From contig JAOZIE010000023.1 of the NCBI GenBank assembly GCA_026014485.1, positions 1 through 64,000 of the forward strand: a stretch of DNA of 64,000 nt. The letters are read 5' to 3'. Made by a program: the position numbers and the translations under genes. This DNA comes from Candidatus Bathyarchaeota archaeon (GTDB lineage Archaea > Thermoproteota > Bathyarchaeia > Bathyarchaeales > Bathycorpusculaceae). Under the pieces are notes generated by a model. That model saw only the letters and a list, made by a program, of their open reading frames with translations. It was not told the DNA's origin and did no database searches. Numbering within the stretch: the stretch's first letter is position 1; each line of letters begins with the position of its first letter. This document shows, one piece after another, positions 17,586-25,886 of the stretch.

Positions 17586-17858
17586 TTAGCCCTTCAGGTT
17601 GAAGGGTTTGCCTTCGGCGACCACGTTTTTAGGAGCAGCTGCTTTCCACTTCTTCAGGAAGGGTAAATCCTCGTTTTCTTTGCGCAGTTCATCGGGCAGC
17701 ATTTCGGGGATTTCATCGCGGATGGGGTACCAGCGGAGGCATTGGGGACACACAATTAAGCCTTCGACGATTTCGTCTTTCTCCTCGAAGACATAGAGTT
17801 CAAGAGGGTGATACTTGTCGATGGGGCAAGCGAGAATATCCATCAGTTTCCGTTTCAT
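17586..17858 (-). CDS. Trm112-family zinc-ribbon protein
   Basis: The protein of about 90 residues starts MKRKLMDILACPIDKYHPLEL and has VEGLIVCPQCLRWYPIRDEIPEMLP, the usual Trm112 pattern with one N-terminal and two central cysteines (CP, CPxC). Trm112 activates several tRNA and rRNA methyltransferases. A TATA-like TTTTAATA (minus strand, 17901-17894) fits a short leader to the ATG at 17858; an in-frame GTG at 17867 is possible. A Trm5-type methyltransferase lies just upstream on the same strand, which suits the role. Confidence 0.88.
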   Translation of the reverse strand: MKRKLMDILACPIDKYHPLELYVFEEKDEIVEGLIVCPQCLRWYPIRDEIPEMLPDELRKENEDLPFLKKWKAAAPKNVVAEGKPFNLKG

Positions 17859-17994
17859 CGGGGTCACTCGGAGAAGAGTATCTGCGGCTGGGACTATTAA
17901 AATTTGCTAGCGGACTGCTGCTCTCAAAACGATTGATGCAACCCTTTTTAAGCAGCAACATAAGTCACGCCGTTCACACAGGTACATCAAAAAC

Positions 17995-18849
17995 TCACGA
18001 GGGGAATATGTAGGCATCAACAACAAGCTGGAAAAAGTGTGGACCGGTACTTCGCACAATCCGCACAAAAGGAACCTCAAAGTCCACTCCCAATGAATAG
18101 AGGGCATCAGTGACGCTTTGCTTTGCCTTCTCGGCGGGGTCTTCGGTTTTCGCGGCGTGTTCAAACAGGTGGATATGCAGCCACCCGCCCGACGGTTTGA
18201 GCGTGGACACCGCTGCAGGCAGATACTCCATAGCTTTCTCAGGTAGAGGCATCAGAACGCGGTCGGCGCAGCCTTGAAGGCGGCTTTCAATTATGGCTTT
18301 GGCGTCGCCTAGAAGGGGCACAACGTTTTCTGGGACGCGGTTAAGGTGAATGTTCTCCTGCATGAACTGGAAGGCGTCGGGGTTAACGTCGATAGAGTAT
18401 ACTTTGGCTGAGGGCACCTGCTTAGCTATGAGGATAGAGAAGCAGCCTACGCCAGCGAACAGGTTAACCACAACCTCGGCGGGTGCCACCATCTTGAAGA
18501 TGCGTTGGCGTTCACCCAAGAGCCGGGGAGAGAAGTAGCATTTGTCCAGGTCCACAGCAAATATGCACCCTGACTCCCTGTGGACGGTGCGGGTTCTTTT
18601 TTCGCCTGCAATGAAGGTTAGCTTTCTTAGTCTATAGTCGCCGCAGACAGCCGATGTTTGGGTAAAAACTGCCTTCACGTTTTTGTGGCGGCTCATGATT
18701 GCCTTTGCTATGTCCGCGGCTTTTGTTTGTGACTCGGGGGGTATCTTCGTGACGGCTATGTCGCCTACAATGTCAAAGGAGTTGTACGCGCCCACTGAGT
18801 CGCCTGCGGCTACCGCGCTCCCAAGCCTTTCTCTGCGCCGTTTCCTCAA
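17995..18849 (-). CDS. tRNA (guanine37-N1)-methyltransferase, Trm5/Taw2 family
   Basis: The 284-residue class I methyltransferase has an N-terminal half with FDIVGDIAVTKIP, the RESGCIFAVDLDKCYFSPRL segment typical of Trm5, the SAM motif NLFAGVGCFSI (about residue 130) and a DRVLMPLPEKAMEYL motif IV (about 205). Trm5 modifies G37 of tRNA-Phe; the close relative Taw2 transfers aminocarboxypropyl in wyosine synthesis. The motif PLP in place of NLP leaves the choice open. Taw1 is 3 kb away. The start is TTG; a TTTAAA-type TATA shared with rpoP lies at 18885-18895. Confidence 0.87.
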   Translation of the reverse strand: MRKRRRERLGSAVAAGDSVGAYNSFDIVGDIAVTKIPPESQTKAADIAKAIMSRHKNVKAVFTQTSAVCGDYRLRKLTFIAGEKRTRTVHRESGCIFAVDLDKCYFSPRLLGERQRIFKMVAPAEVVVNLFAGVGCFSILIAKQVPSAKVYSIDVNPDAFQFMQENIHLNRVPENVVPLLGDAKAIIESRLQGCADRVLMPLPEKAMEYLPAAVSTLKPSGGWLHIHLFEHAAKTEDPAEKAKQSVTDALYSLGVDFEVPFVRIVRSTGPHFFQLVVDAYIFPS

Positions 18850-18884
18850 GGTTAAACCTTCACATATTTACTGTGGACTGAAAA

Positions 18885-18895
18885 CGTTTAAAAGC
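18885..18895. promoter_or_regulatory. bidirectional TATA element between Trm5 and rpoP genes
   Basis: CGTTTAAAAGC reads as a TATA box on both strands (CTTTTAAACG on the minus). It lies about 37-47 bases from the rpoP ATG and a similar distance from the methyltransferase TTG, with no other AT-rich candidate in the gap. Confidence 0.45.
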
Positions 18896-18931
18896 AAAAA
18901 ACGTTTCCTGTTGTAACAGAAGGATGCTTTA

Positions 18932-19093
18932 ATGGAAAAATCTGGAATTGTTTACGAATGTATGCGTTGCGGGGCACGGGTGCCCGCTGATGAGCTAGAG
19001 CTTCGTGGCGGAGAAATCAAATGTATTATCTGCGGCTATAGGATTTTGAAGAAAGTTAAGCCGCCAGTGGTTAAACGTATCCAAGCCAAATAG
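18932..19093 (+). CDS. rpoP: DNA-directed RNA polymerase subunit P (Rpo12)
   Basis: A 53-residue protein that is easily missed. It has the single zinc ribbon of RpoP: YECMRCG (C10, C13) and KCIICGYRIL (C31, C34), followed by the basic tail KKVKPPVVKRI. It is a small core subunit of archaeal RNA polymerase. GGATG upstream gives a weak ribosome site. Confidence 0.93.
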   Translation: MEKSGIVYECMRCGARVPADELELRGGEIKCIICGYRILKKVKPPVVKRIQAK

Positions 19094-19110
19094 GTGAAAA
19101 TGGGAAAAAA

Positions 19111-19170
19111 CGCGCCTGACTTTTCGGGCGCGGATGCCCTGCCTTTGTCTTTTGTTTGCTTTATTTTTTA
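19111..19170 (+). terminator. stem-loop and T-rich terminator after rpoP
   Basis: CGCGCC (19111-19116) and GGCGCG (19127-19132) form a 6-bp stem, followed by T-rich DNA (about 19143-19169) up to the end of the convergent gene. Confidence 0.55.
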
Positions 19171-19455
19171 ATAAAGTTCTCTTTCTCCGAATTTGCGGAG
19201 CGCTTTCCCTTTAAGCCGCACTGGTTCGACAATGTCTTCTTCGAAGCCTCTTTCGACTGTTTTACGTCTCACGGTTTCTCCGCAGATACCCCGCGGAAGC
19301 AAACGTCTTTTCATACACATGGAATACTGGCAGTTGGCGACGTCGCATGCTTCGTCGGTCCACTTGCACATTACGCCATCGCGGCGGTAAAAAGCGGAGT
19401 TCTTAGCGCACTTAAAGGAAGGGCATGTTGGAGAACAAGCTTTTGGTTGAGCCAA
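19168..19455 (-). CDS. cysteine-rich small protein, unknown
   Basis: The 95-residue protein has eight cysteines in its first 58 residues (C7, C11, C16, C30, C37, C42, C47, C58) and a basic C-terminal half. The TTG start follows GAGGTG by eight bases, a good ribosome site, which supports it being real. The spacing suggests zinc or Fe-S binding. I do not recognise the family. It is transcribed alone, convergent with rpoP. Confidence 0.7.
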   Translation of the reverse strand: MAQPKACSPTCPSFKCAKNSAFYRRDGVMCKWTDEACDVANCQYSMCMKRRLLPRGICGETVRRKTVERGFEEDIVEPVRLKGKALRKFGERELY

Positions 19456-19576
19456 TAGCTATACACCTCTATGTTTAATTATAGAATTTAAGGATACTCG
19501 GACATTCTTGAAGATGATATTTTTCTTGAGGTCATATAAAGTTTTTTCCTAAAGGTTACCGATTGCCATGTCAAGG

Positions 19577-21685
19577 TTAGTTTTTGCGGAACAGTTTGAA
19601 GCCTTTTCGTTGCAGGATGACCTCTATGCATATGAAAAGCGCCAGTGCAAGCAAGATTATGAGTATGGTCGCCAACAGACTGGTATCCACCAAAGCGCCT
19701 GCGAAAACCACGTATTTGTCCATGGTGAGCTTAACGGTGGTGGAGGAGTCAACCTGCAGGTTTTTAGCGATATAGGAGTTCGGGTTGCCAGAGAGGTACG
19801 CGGTTATGTCCATGTTGCCGCCTATTACGTTGCTGAATGTTGCGGTGCCGTCACCCTGTGTTGTAGCTGACCATGTGCCGGTGAGTCGGCTGAGGTCAAC
19901 GTTCACGTTGTTTATGCCGTTACCGAAGTAGTCAACCACCTGTACAGAGACAGGAAGATTGTAGAAGATGCAGTGAATCGAACTTTGAGTATCACTCAGC
20001 ACGTTTATGATTGTGTCGTTAAGCAGCACGTTATCTGACGTGTACACCTCTACGCGATACTGCCCGAAGGTAACTTGGAGTTGAGCGTTTCCGTTGCCGT
20101 CGGTTGTGGCGCTGTAGAATATTCCGCTTGCCTGCTCGATAAGTATGACCCGTGCGTTGGAGAGCACGTTGTGGCTGTAGTCGAGTGTTGTCAGCGTGAG
20201 GGTTTCATCGGGGCAGAGAATAACGTACTGGGAGGAGGATTGAGCAGGTAAACTGTTGATTGTGCCGTTGCCAGCGTTGAATACTTCGCCATACTTTGAG
20301 GCGGCAACTGCGTAGTTTATGCCTGGAAGCGTAGAGTTGAAGGAGTAGACACCGGAAATGTCAGTTTGTCCTACTTTGCTGCCGGTTTGTGTTGCGCCTC
20401 CGCTTGTGACGTACTGGTAGGTTAAGTTCAAGGTAACGAATGGGATTTGTACGCCGTTTTTGTCCTGAACTTTAATTTTCAGGTCGGTTAACTGGCAGTT
20501 TATGTTGTAGGAGCCAGCGCCAGTTATGGATATTGTGGCTTCGCCTACTATAACGTCATTCCAGTAAGCCTTGACGGCGTAGTTGCCTATTTCAAGGTTA
20601 ATGACGGCAACTCCCTTAGCGTCTGAGGTGGCGTTGTAATCGGTGCCTGTCCCTTGGTCTGTAGCTTCGACCAGGATTTGGGGCACATGCTCGTCGGCTA
20701 AGTTCAACGGGTTAAAGGATACTGCGTAGCCGAGGACACCGACTTTTTGTACGTCAGCCACAATTTTTGACGGGGTTGTTTGCGGTGTTATGGCTATCTC
20801 GTATGTTCCAACTGGAGCATCCGAAGGTACAACCCAGGAGGTGGTCACTGCACCTTGACTTGAAGCAGTCACGTTGATGTAGTCATATACAGCGTTGTCA
20901 TAGTTGATTGCTACCGAGGTGGGCTGACCAGGCTGGTAACCTAACGCGTTCACATTCACTGTGTCGCCTCGGTGGTACTCAGTTAGACCCGTGAAGCCAA
21001 CTTCGAAGGAGCTTTCTGCTAAATTCGTTTGGTTTCCGGTTCCGTTGAAGTACACAAGGTATGTTCCTGCGTAGAGAGTTGAGGAACCTGAAGGCGAGAA
21101 GCTTGAGTCAGGGAAAGACACCGTGGTCCGTGCTGTGCCCTTAGAATTCGAGGTTAAAGTCACAGTCTTCGTGTAGTTTACGTCGCCAAGAGGGGTGGTA
21201 ACCAAGATGTCGGCGCCGTAAGTGTAGTTTACGGCTCCACCCGTAACGGAGACTTTCAAGTCTACACTGTCACCTTCCTTTAGCTGCTGGGGAGAAGCAG
21301 GAACAACTGGTTCAATAACAAAGTTAATAGACAGAGAAAGAGGAGTGCTGTATTCTTCGCCCGTTGTTACATCCACCAAGGTGAACCCTAAGCTGCCTCC
21401 GTAATATTCGGGGACAGTAACGTTTGCCACCACATTGTATCCAGTTGCAGTACCACTGCCAACCTCAACATCAGCATATCGAATTAGGAACTGGCCATTT
21501 TTGGTGGAGATAGTTCCAGTTAAAGTAACATTTTGGTCAACAGTAACGTAGGACACACTCGTTCCGTTGGAAGTCACGTTTGTTATGTACACTTCAGATT
21601 GAGCGTGAACAGGGAGACTTGCAGTGAACAAAAGGGAAGTACCCATCAGAACTAAGAGAACTATTGTGAGGGCTTTAAGTTTCAA
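19577..21685 (-). CDS. secreted multi-domain Ig-like surface protein with C-terminal anchor
   Basis: The 702-residue protein has a signal peptide (residues 1-28, ending PVHAQ), then about seven beta-sandwich modules of Ig-like and carboxypeptidase-regulatory or CNA-B type (segments such as ATTDGNGNAQLQVTFGQYRVEVY and TTQGDGTATFSNVIGG). One hydrophobic helix (about 665-690) is followed by the basic tail LQRKGFKLFRKN. Many N-x-S/T sequons suggest N-glycosylation. It should be a stalk or adhesive surface protein anchored in the membrane. Minus-strand TATA-like AAGTTTAAAATG lies near 21751-21762. It stands alone. Confidence 0.85.
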   Translation of the reverse strand: MKLKALTIVLLVLMGTSLLFTASLPVHAQSEVYITNVTSNGTSVSYVTVDQNVTLTGTISTKNGQFLIRYADVEVGSGTATGYNVVANVTVPEYYGGSLGFTLVDVTTGEEYSTPLSLSINFVIEPVVPASPQQLKEGDSVDLKVSVTGGAVNYTYGADILVTTPLGDVNYTKTVTLTSNSKGTARTTVSFPDSSFSPSGSSTLYAGTYLVYFNGTGNQTNLAESSFEVGFTGLTEYHRGDTVNVNALGYQPGQPTSVAINYDNAVYDYINVTASSQGAVTTSWVVPSDAPVGTYEIAITPQTTPSKIVADVQKVGVLGYAVSFNPLNLADEHVPQILVEATDQGTGTDYNATSDAKGVAVINLEIGNYAVKAYWNDVIVGEATISITGAGSYNINCQLTDLKIKVQDKNGVQIPFVTLNLTYQYVTSGGATQTGSKVGQTDISGVYSFNSTLPGINYAVAASKYGEVFNAGNGTINSLPAQSSSQYVILCPDETLTLTTLDYSHNVLSNARVILIEQASGIFYSATTDGNGNAQLQVTFGQYRVEVYTSDNVLLNDTIINVLSDTQSSIHCIFYNLPVSVQVVDYFGNGINNVNVDLSRLTGTWSATTQGDGTATFSNVIGGNMDITAYLSGNPNSYIAKNLQVDSSTTVKLTMDKYVVFAGALVDTSLLATILIILLALALFICIEVILQRKGFKLFRKN

Positions 21686-21809
21686 ACCAGACGACTCCTT
21701 CGTGCGTAAAGTTTCTCTTCGAGATTAAACATCTACTATATAGAGAACATTTTAAACTTTCCCTTTAATCCGCCTCTAGAAGCACTCTGAAGGATTTGGA
21801 GAAGGTAAA

Positions 21810-21890
21810 ATGCAGGGCAAAACAAGACTCCGCAAGGTGCAGAGAAGGCAGCAGGAAGCAAGACGGTTTAATAACGCGGGCGCCCCCTAA
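21810..21890 (+). CDS. possible 26-residue basic peptide before taw1
   Basis: An ATG with a good ribosome site (GGAGAAGGTAAA) opens a 26-residue frame rich in Arg, Lys and Gln, ending 32 bases before the taw1 start. A TATA-like TTTTAAAC lies about 60 bases upstream. Against it, a second TATA-like GTTTAATAA that could serve taw1 lies inside the frame. No family is recognised. Confidence 0.22.
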   Translation: MQGKTRLRKVQRRQQEARRFNNAGAP

Positions 21891-21922
21891 TGCGTCCAAC
21901 AGCTCCAGAAAAGTGAGGCATC

Positions 21923-22885
21923 GTGGAGAGTCTTGTTCCAGCCGCTCTTGTGCAGGCATTGCGAAAGCAGAAGTACCATATCGTGGGTAAGCATTCAGCC
22001 GTTAAAAGATGTAAGTGGTTTTATGAAGCGTTAACCAGCGGCAGAACATGCTATAAACAGAAGTTCTACGGCATCAACTCGCACCAATGTATCCAGATGT
22101 CACCCTCACTTTTCTACTGTACACAGCAGTGCTTGTTCTGTTGGAGAGCCCAAAACGGTGACTTGCAGATCACATGGGATGAGATGAGGCTGCCCCAGTG
22201 GGACCCGCCTGAAGAGGTTATACAGGGAATATTGCGGGCGCAGCGCAGAATTCTGTCGGGGTATAAGGGGCATCCGAAAGCGGACCCCCAGAAGTTCAGG
22301 GAAGCCCACACCCCAAAACATGTTGCCATCAGCTTAACTGGGGAGCCGACTCTTTATGAACCGCTGGGGGAACTGATTCACACTCTTCACGCTAAAGGGT
22401 TAACGACGTTTTTGGTTTCCAACGGCAATTTACCTCAGAAACTTGCGGGTTTGAGCGAGGAACCCACTCAACTGTACGTTTCAGTCTGCGCGCCCAATAA
22501 GGAAGCCTTCAAACGTGTCTGTCGCCCCCAATTGCCTGACGTGTGGGAACGGCTGAACGAAACTTTGGAGCAGTTGCCCAGTTTCCGATGCCCCACAGTT
22601 ATCCGTTCAACTTTGGTGAAAAACTTGAACATGGAAGACATAGAGGGGTACGCCAAGCTTGTGCAGAAAGCTGAACCAACCTACATTGAGGCTAAGGCGT
22701 ACATGCATGTTGGTTTTTCGGGGTTACGTTTAGGTTTTGACAGCATGCCGAGCCACAGAGAAGTTTATGATTTTGCGTTGAGGCTCTCGGAGAAAACGGG
22801 CTACAGGATTTTGGATGAATCCCTAGACAGCAGAGTGGTGTTACTTAGCAAAAAAGAGAAGCCTATTCGTTTTGGTTCAGGCTGA
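21923..22885 (+). CDS. taw1: 4-demethylwyosine synthase (radical SAM)
   Basis: The 320-residue enzyme condenses pyruvate carbons onto N1-methylguanosine-37 of tRNA-Phe to form the tricyclic wyosine base. The radical SAM motif CTQQCLFC (Cys66, 70, 73) binds one Fe-S cluster. Additional cysteines at 30, 43 and 56 fit the second Taw1 cluster. SLTGEPTLY and LVSNGNLP are typical Taw1 segments. The GTG start follows GTGAGG. Its substrate comes from the Trm5 reaction, a candidate gene for which lies 3 kb upstream. Confidence 0.95.
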   Translation: MESLVPAALVQALRKQKYHIVGKHSAVKRCKWFYEALTSGRTCYKQKFYGINSHQCIQMSPSLFYCTQQCLFCWRAQNGDLQITWDEMRLPQWDPPEEVIQGILRAQRRILSGYKGHPKADPQKFREAHTPKHVAISLTGEPTLYEPLGELIHTLHAKGLTTFLVSNGNLPQKLAGLSEEPTQLYVSVCAPNKEAFKRVCRPQLPDVWERLNETLEQLPSFRCPTVIRSTLVKNLNMEDIEGYAKLVQKAEPTYIEAKAYMHVGFSGLRLGFDSMPSHREVYDFALRLSEKTGYRILDESLDSRVVLLSKKEKPIRFGSG

Positions 22886-22946
22886 AATGTTCGGTACTCT
22901 CAAATCATTCAGTTTCTACAGGTTTTAAGCATAACTAAAAGGGGCT

Positions 22947-22977
22947 ATGTATATACATGAATGTAATCCTTAAATAG
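22947..22977 (+). promoter_or_regulatory. 12-bp palindrome just upstream of a TATA box
   Basis: ATGTATATACAT (22947-22958) is a perfect palindrome, and CTTAAATAG (22969-22977) is a TATA box 47 or more bases before the downstream small gene. The placement suits an operator; the protein that binds is unknown. Confidence 0.4.
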
Positions 22978-23023
22978 TCAACCAAGGGTTCCCCTAATCT
23001 TAAACCCACAATTGAATCAAGGG

Positions 23024-23224
23024 ATGGTGAAAATGGTCAACGAAGGTAGAGGAAGGCTGTTCCGCAGAAAAGATGGTAAATACCTTGTTTATCTGCCAAA
23101 AGACCTCGCGGAAGACAGCATGTTTCCGTTTAAGGAAGCCGAATCGATATTTGTAAAGGTAAGCTTCAAACTCGGAGACAAAAAACTTTTTGTCGAAAAA
23201 TGGGAACAGCCCGAACCCGAATAA
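23024..23224 (+). CDS. small conserved-looking protein, possible AbrB-like fold
   Basis: The protein has about 66 residues. Its body, NEGRGRLFRRKDGKYLVYLP followed by KDLAEDSMFPF and a strand-rich C-terminus, resembles a swapped-hairpin AbrB-type DNA-binding domain, but the match is by look only. Starts at 23012 (TTG), 23024 and 23033 (ATG) are all possible; GGTGA lies at 23026-23030. It has its own TATA box and a palindrome nearby, which would fit self-regulation. Confidence 0.55.
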   Translation: MVKMVNEGRGRLFRRKDGKYLVYLPKDLAEDSMFPFKEAESIFVKVSFKLGDKKLFVEKWEQPEPE

Positions 23225-23294
23225 ACGAACTCCTAAATGAGAGGAAACCTATAAGCAGGTTCTCCATTTCTTTTTTTAGAAATAACCATGTATC

Positions 23295-23969
23295 TTGTCT
23301 GGTCGTGAGACTCTGTCTGCAACTTTAAAAAACTTGATAGAAGAAATCAAGCTTGAACTAACCCAAAAAGAAGAAACGCGTCAAGAAGCACATCAGAACA
23401 TGCGTAAAGTAACCAGCCTTTCCAAGCAAGCTATTTTGCTCAGCCATCAAAAAAGGCTCCCCGAAGCCAAGGGGCAACTCCAGAAAGCAAAAATGCGTCT
23501 AGGGGAACTTAAGGCGCTTGCCAAAGAGCAGCCTGCAATGATTTATGGGGGTATGTTCAGTGCGGCTCTGCAGGAGTACGCGGAGGCATGCATATTCATA
23601 ACGCTCATAGAGGAATCACGTTTCATAACCCCAAAAGAGATTGAGTTGCCGCCAGTTGAATACGTCTTGGGTTTAGCTGATGTCGTGGGGGAATACCGTC
23701 GGCTTGCGCTGGATGCCCTACGTGAAGGCGAAGTGGAAAAAGGCGAGCAATGCCTGCAAACCATGGACACAATCTACGTTGAGTTAGAGGCGTTAGATGA
23801 AGCCTACATGCTGGTTTCTGGATTAAGAAGGAAAAACGATGTGTCCAGAAGAATCATCGAAGCCACCCGCGGCGACCTAACCCAAGAAGTCCGCCGTAAA
23901 GCGCTGGAGGACTACCTGCGGAGCTTTGAGCAGCGACTGGAAGAAAGAAATGCCGCCCGCAAAGGCTAA
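23295..23969 (+). CDS. translin-family protein
   Basis: The 224-residue, nearly all-helical protein fits the translin family: an N-terminal coiled helix, then YAEACIFITLIEE, the acidic pair region and the LGLADVVGEYRRLALDALREG signature of translin (about residues 125-150). Archaeal translins form octamers or hexamers that bind RNA or single-stranded DNA; the TRAX-like members cleave RNA. The start is TTG, with no clear ribosome site; a TATA-like CCTATAAG lies near 23250. The end overlaps or abuts the endonuclease V gene, so the two are probably co-expressed. Confidence 0.85.
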   Translation: MSGRETLSATLKNLIEEIKLELTQKEETRQEAHQNMRKVTSLSKQAILLSHQKRLPEAKGQLQKAKMRLGELKALAKEQPAMIYGGMFSAALQEYAEACIFITLIEESRFITPKEIELPPVEYVLGLADVVGEYRRLALDALREGEVEKGEQCLQTMDTIYVELEALDEAYMLVSGLRRKNDVSRRIIEATRGDLTQEVRRKALEDYLRSFEQRLEERNAARKG

Positions 23970-24663
23970 ACCCATGACCACAGCAGACGCGGCGGCAGTG
24001 GAGTTTTCAATCAAAAAAGCCCGCAGAGCCCAAGCGTTGCTTGCCCAAAAGGTAATAGCCAAGGATGTTTTGCCCGCCGAGGCTAGGCTGGTTGCGGGAG
24101 TGGATGCGGCGTACGCTGGCGACTTGGGGTTTGGCGCCGTCGCAGTTTTGGACTACGAGTCAATGCAGATTCTGGAGACCCAGACAGCCACTTTGCGAGT
24201 GAAGTTTCCCTACGTTGCCACGCTGCTTTCTTTCAGAGAACTACCCCTCCTCGTTGCCTGTATTCGGAAGCTGAAATTGCAGCCCGATGTTTTCTTAGTT
24301 GATGGCCACGGAGTAGCACACTCCTACAGACTCGGACTGGCAAGCCATCTTGGTGTGGTGTTAGGTAAACCGACGGTGGGTGTGGCAAAAAACAGGCTCA
24401 TAGGCGAGCCAAAACAGGTTGGGAAAGACCACTTTTTGGTGCAGAACGGGGAAGCTTTAGCGGCGGTTGTGCAGACTCAACGGGGGGCAAAACCTGTATA
24501 CGTGAGTGTCGGTAACATGGTTTCGTTAAAGTCAGCCGTGAATATCGTGAAGCACTGCATCCGCGATGCACGCGTTCCTGAACCGATTCAGGCAGCTCAC
24601 AGGTTGGCTTCAGAGAAGCGGAAAGCCAAAATCGACACATCAACAACAGAAGAAGGCAAGTGA
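23950..24663 (+). CDS. nfi: endonuclease V
   Basis: This is the deaminated-base repair nuclease, which cuts one base 3' of inosine in DNA (and in RNA for some relatives). Catalytic segments are present: AGVDAAYAG with the first Asp, LLSFREL with the Glu and FLVDGHGVAH with the next Asp, then LGKPTVGVAKNRLIGEP. The start may be ATG 23950 or 23974; both overlap or abut the translin end. The length of about 235 residues is usual. An HD hydrolase follows by two bases. Confidence 0.93.
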   Translation: MPPAKAKPMTTADAAAVEFSIKKARRAQALLAQKVIAKDVLPAEARLVAGVDAAYAGDLGFGAVAVLDYESMQILETQTATLRVKFPYVATLLSFRELPLLVACIRKLKLQPDVFLVDGHGVAHSYRLGLASHLGVVLGKPTVGVAKNRLIGEPKQVGKDHFLVQNGEALAAVVQTQRGAKPVYVSVGNMVSLKSAVNIVKHCIRDARVPEPIQAAHRLASEKRKAKIDTSTTEEGK

Positions 24664-24664
24664 C

Positions 24665-25372
24665 GTGTTGAACGCGAAACTGAAAGAGATAGTTGAAGAA
24701 ATCCACAACAGTGAACTTCGAGCCAAGGTGGGTGATTTCTTGGAGAACCCTACGTTCAGCCTTGACGGGAAACTGTACACGGGTCCTTCGTTTGAGGCTT
24801 CGCCGGGTGGACTGGCGCATCATCACACTTACCAAGGCGGATACGTCGAGCATGTTTGGGCAACTTGGAAAATTGCCGTTGCGCTCTGCGATGTTGCGGA
24901 GCAGGTTTACGGAGGCAAAGTTGACCGAGACCTTGTGGCGGCGGGTGTCCTGCTGCATGACATCTTTAAACCCGTCACTTACACGATGAACGAGAAGGGC
25001 GAATTCGCTTCCTCGCCGCTGGCGGACTACTTAGACCACATTTCGTTGGCAACGGCTGAGCTTGTCCGAAGAAACTTCCCCGCAGAGCTAGTCCACATCG
25101 TTGCCGCCCACTACGGAAGCTACGGTCCAATTAGACCCCGAACCATCGAGGCGCTGGTGGTACATCTAGCAGATAACGTGGATTCACAGCTAAACGGACA
25201 GGTGCTGGACGCCGCGTGGTATTTGACCAGAAAAGCCACAGGCGAAGGTTTGGCGAAAATGAACTCGAAGGAAGCTTTCGAGGTAGTCCGCGCGAAGGCA
25301 AACGAAGGCTGGAACGGCGTCCAAACAACAGTTGACAAAATTAATCAGGAACGTAAGTCACAGAAAACCTAA
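24665..25372 (+). CDS. HD-domain phosphohydrolase
   Basis: The 235-residue protein has HD-superfamily metal ligands: the HHHTYQGGYVEHV segment (about residues 50-62), LLHDIFKP (about 100) and the later HIVAAHYG and VHLADNVDSQ segments. It resembles archaeal HD proteins that hydrolyse phosphate esters, possibly nucleotides; the substrate is unknown. The GTG start lies two bases after the EndoV stop, so it belongs to the same operon; a frame reaching back into EndoV is not needed. Confidence 0.85.
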   Translation: MLNAKLKEIVEEIHNSELRAKVGDFLENPTFSLDGKLYTGPSFEASPGGLAHHHTYQGGYVEHVWATWKIAVALCDVAEQVYGGKVDRDLVAAGVLLHDIFKPVTYTMNEKGEFASSPLADYLDHISLATAELVRRNFPAELVHIVAAHYGSYGPIRPRTIEALVVHLADNVDSQLNGQVLDAAWYLTRKATGEGLAKMNSKEAFEVVRAKANEGWNGVQTTVDKINQERKSQKT

Positions 25373-25408
25373 TATCTGCTCGCATGAAAGGTGCTGTGGC
25401 GAAGCAAC

Positions 25409-25780
25409 ATGGAACCAGAAAAAACCGAGCAAACAGAAACACAACCCCAAACGCCCGAAATCACCTTCGACGAATTCTTAAAGCTTGATTTACGCGTAGG
25501 CAAAATTCTGGAAGTTACCGAGGTTCCAAAATCGAAGAAGCTCATCCGAATCATAGCAGATTTCGGCTCCGAGAAGAGGCAAGCAGTTGCGGGGCTCATG
25601 CAGTACTACAAACCCGAGGAGCTTGTGGGTAAAAAATGCGTGTTCCTGATGAACCTGAAGCGCCGCGTGATGGCCGGTTTTGAGTCACAATGTATGATGC
25701 TGGCAGCGGAGGACGCGGCGGGCGTAGTTTCGGTGTTGCAGCCCGATAGGGACGTGGCGGAAGGAAGCCAAATTGGCTAA
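25409..25780 (+). CDS. tRNA-binding domain protein (EMAPII/CsaA/MetRS-beta type)
   Basis: The protein of about 123 residues has a short Glu/Thr/Pro-rich lead and an OB-fold tRNA-binding domain: TFDEFLKLDLRVGKILEVTE, IIADFGSEKRQAVAGL, LMNLKRRVMAGFESQCMML. This domain occurs free in many archaea and may act with methionyl-tRNA synthetase. Starts at GTG 25391 and ATG 25409 are both in frame. Confidence 0.88.
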   Translation: MEPEKTEQTETQPQTPEITFDEFLKLDLRVGKILEVTEVPKSKKLIRIIADFGSEKRQAVAGLMQYYKPEELVGKKCVFLMNLKRRVMAGFESQCMMLAAEDAAGVVSVLQPDRDVAEGSQIG

Positions 25781-25886
25781 TTTCTGATTTCGGTTTCATC
25801 TTTGGCTTTACCGTTTAGATTTTTTCTTTTGGAAAAGTAAATTAGGAAAGCAGACCACGTTAACTTGCTTTATCTGAGGGTTATTC

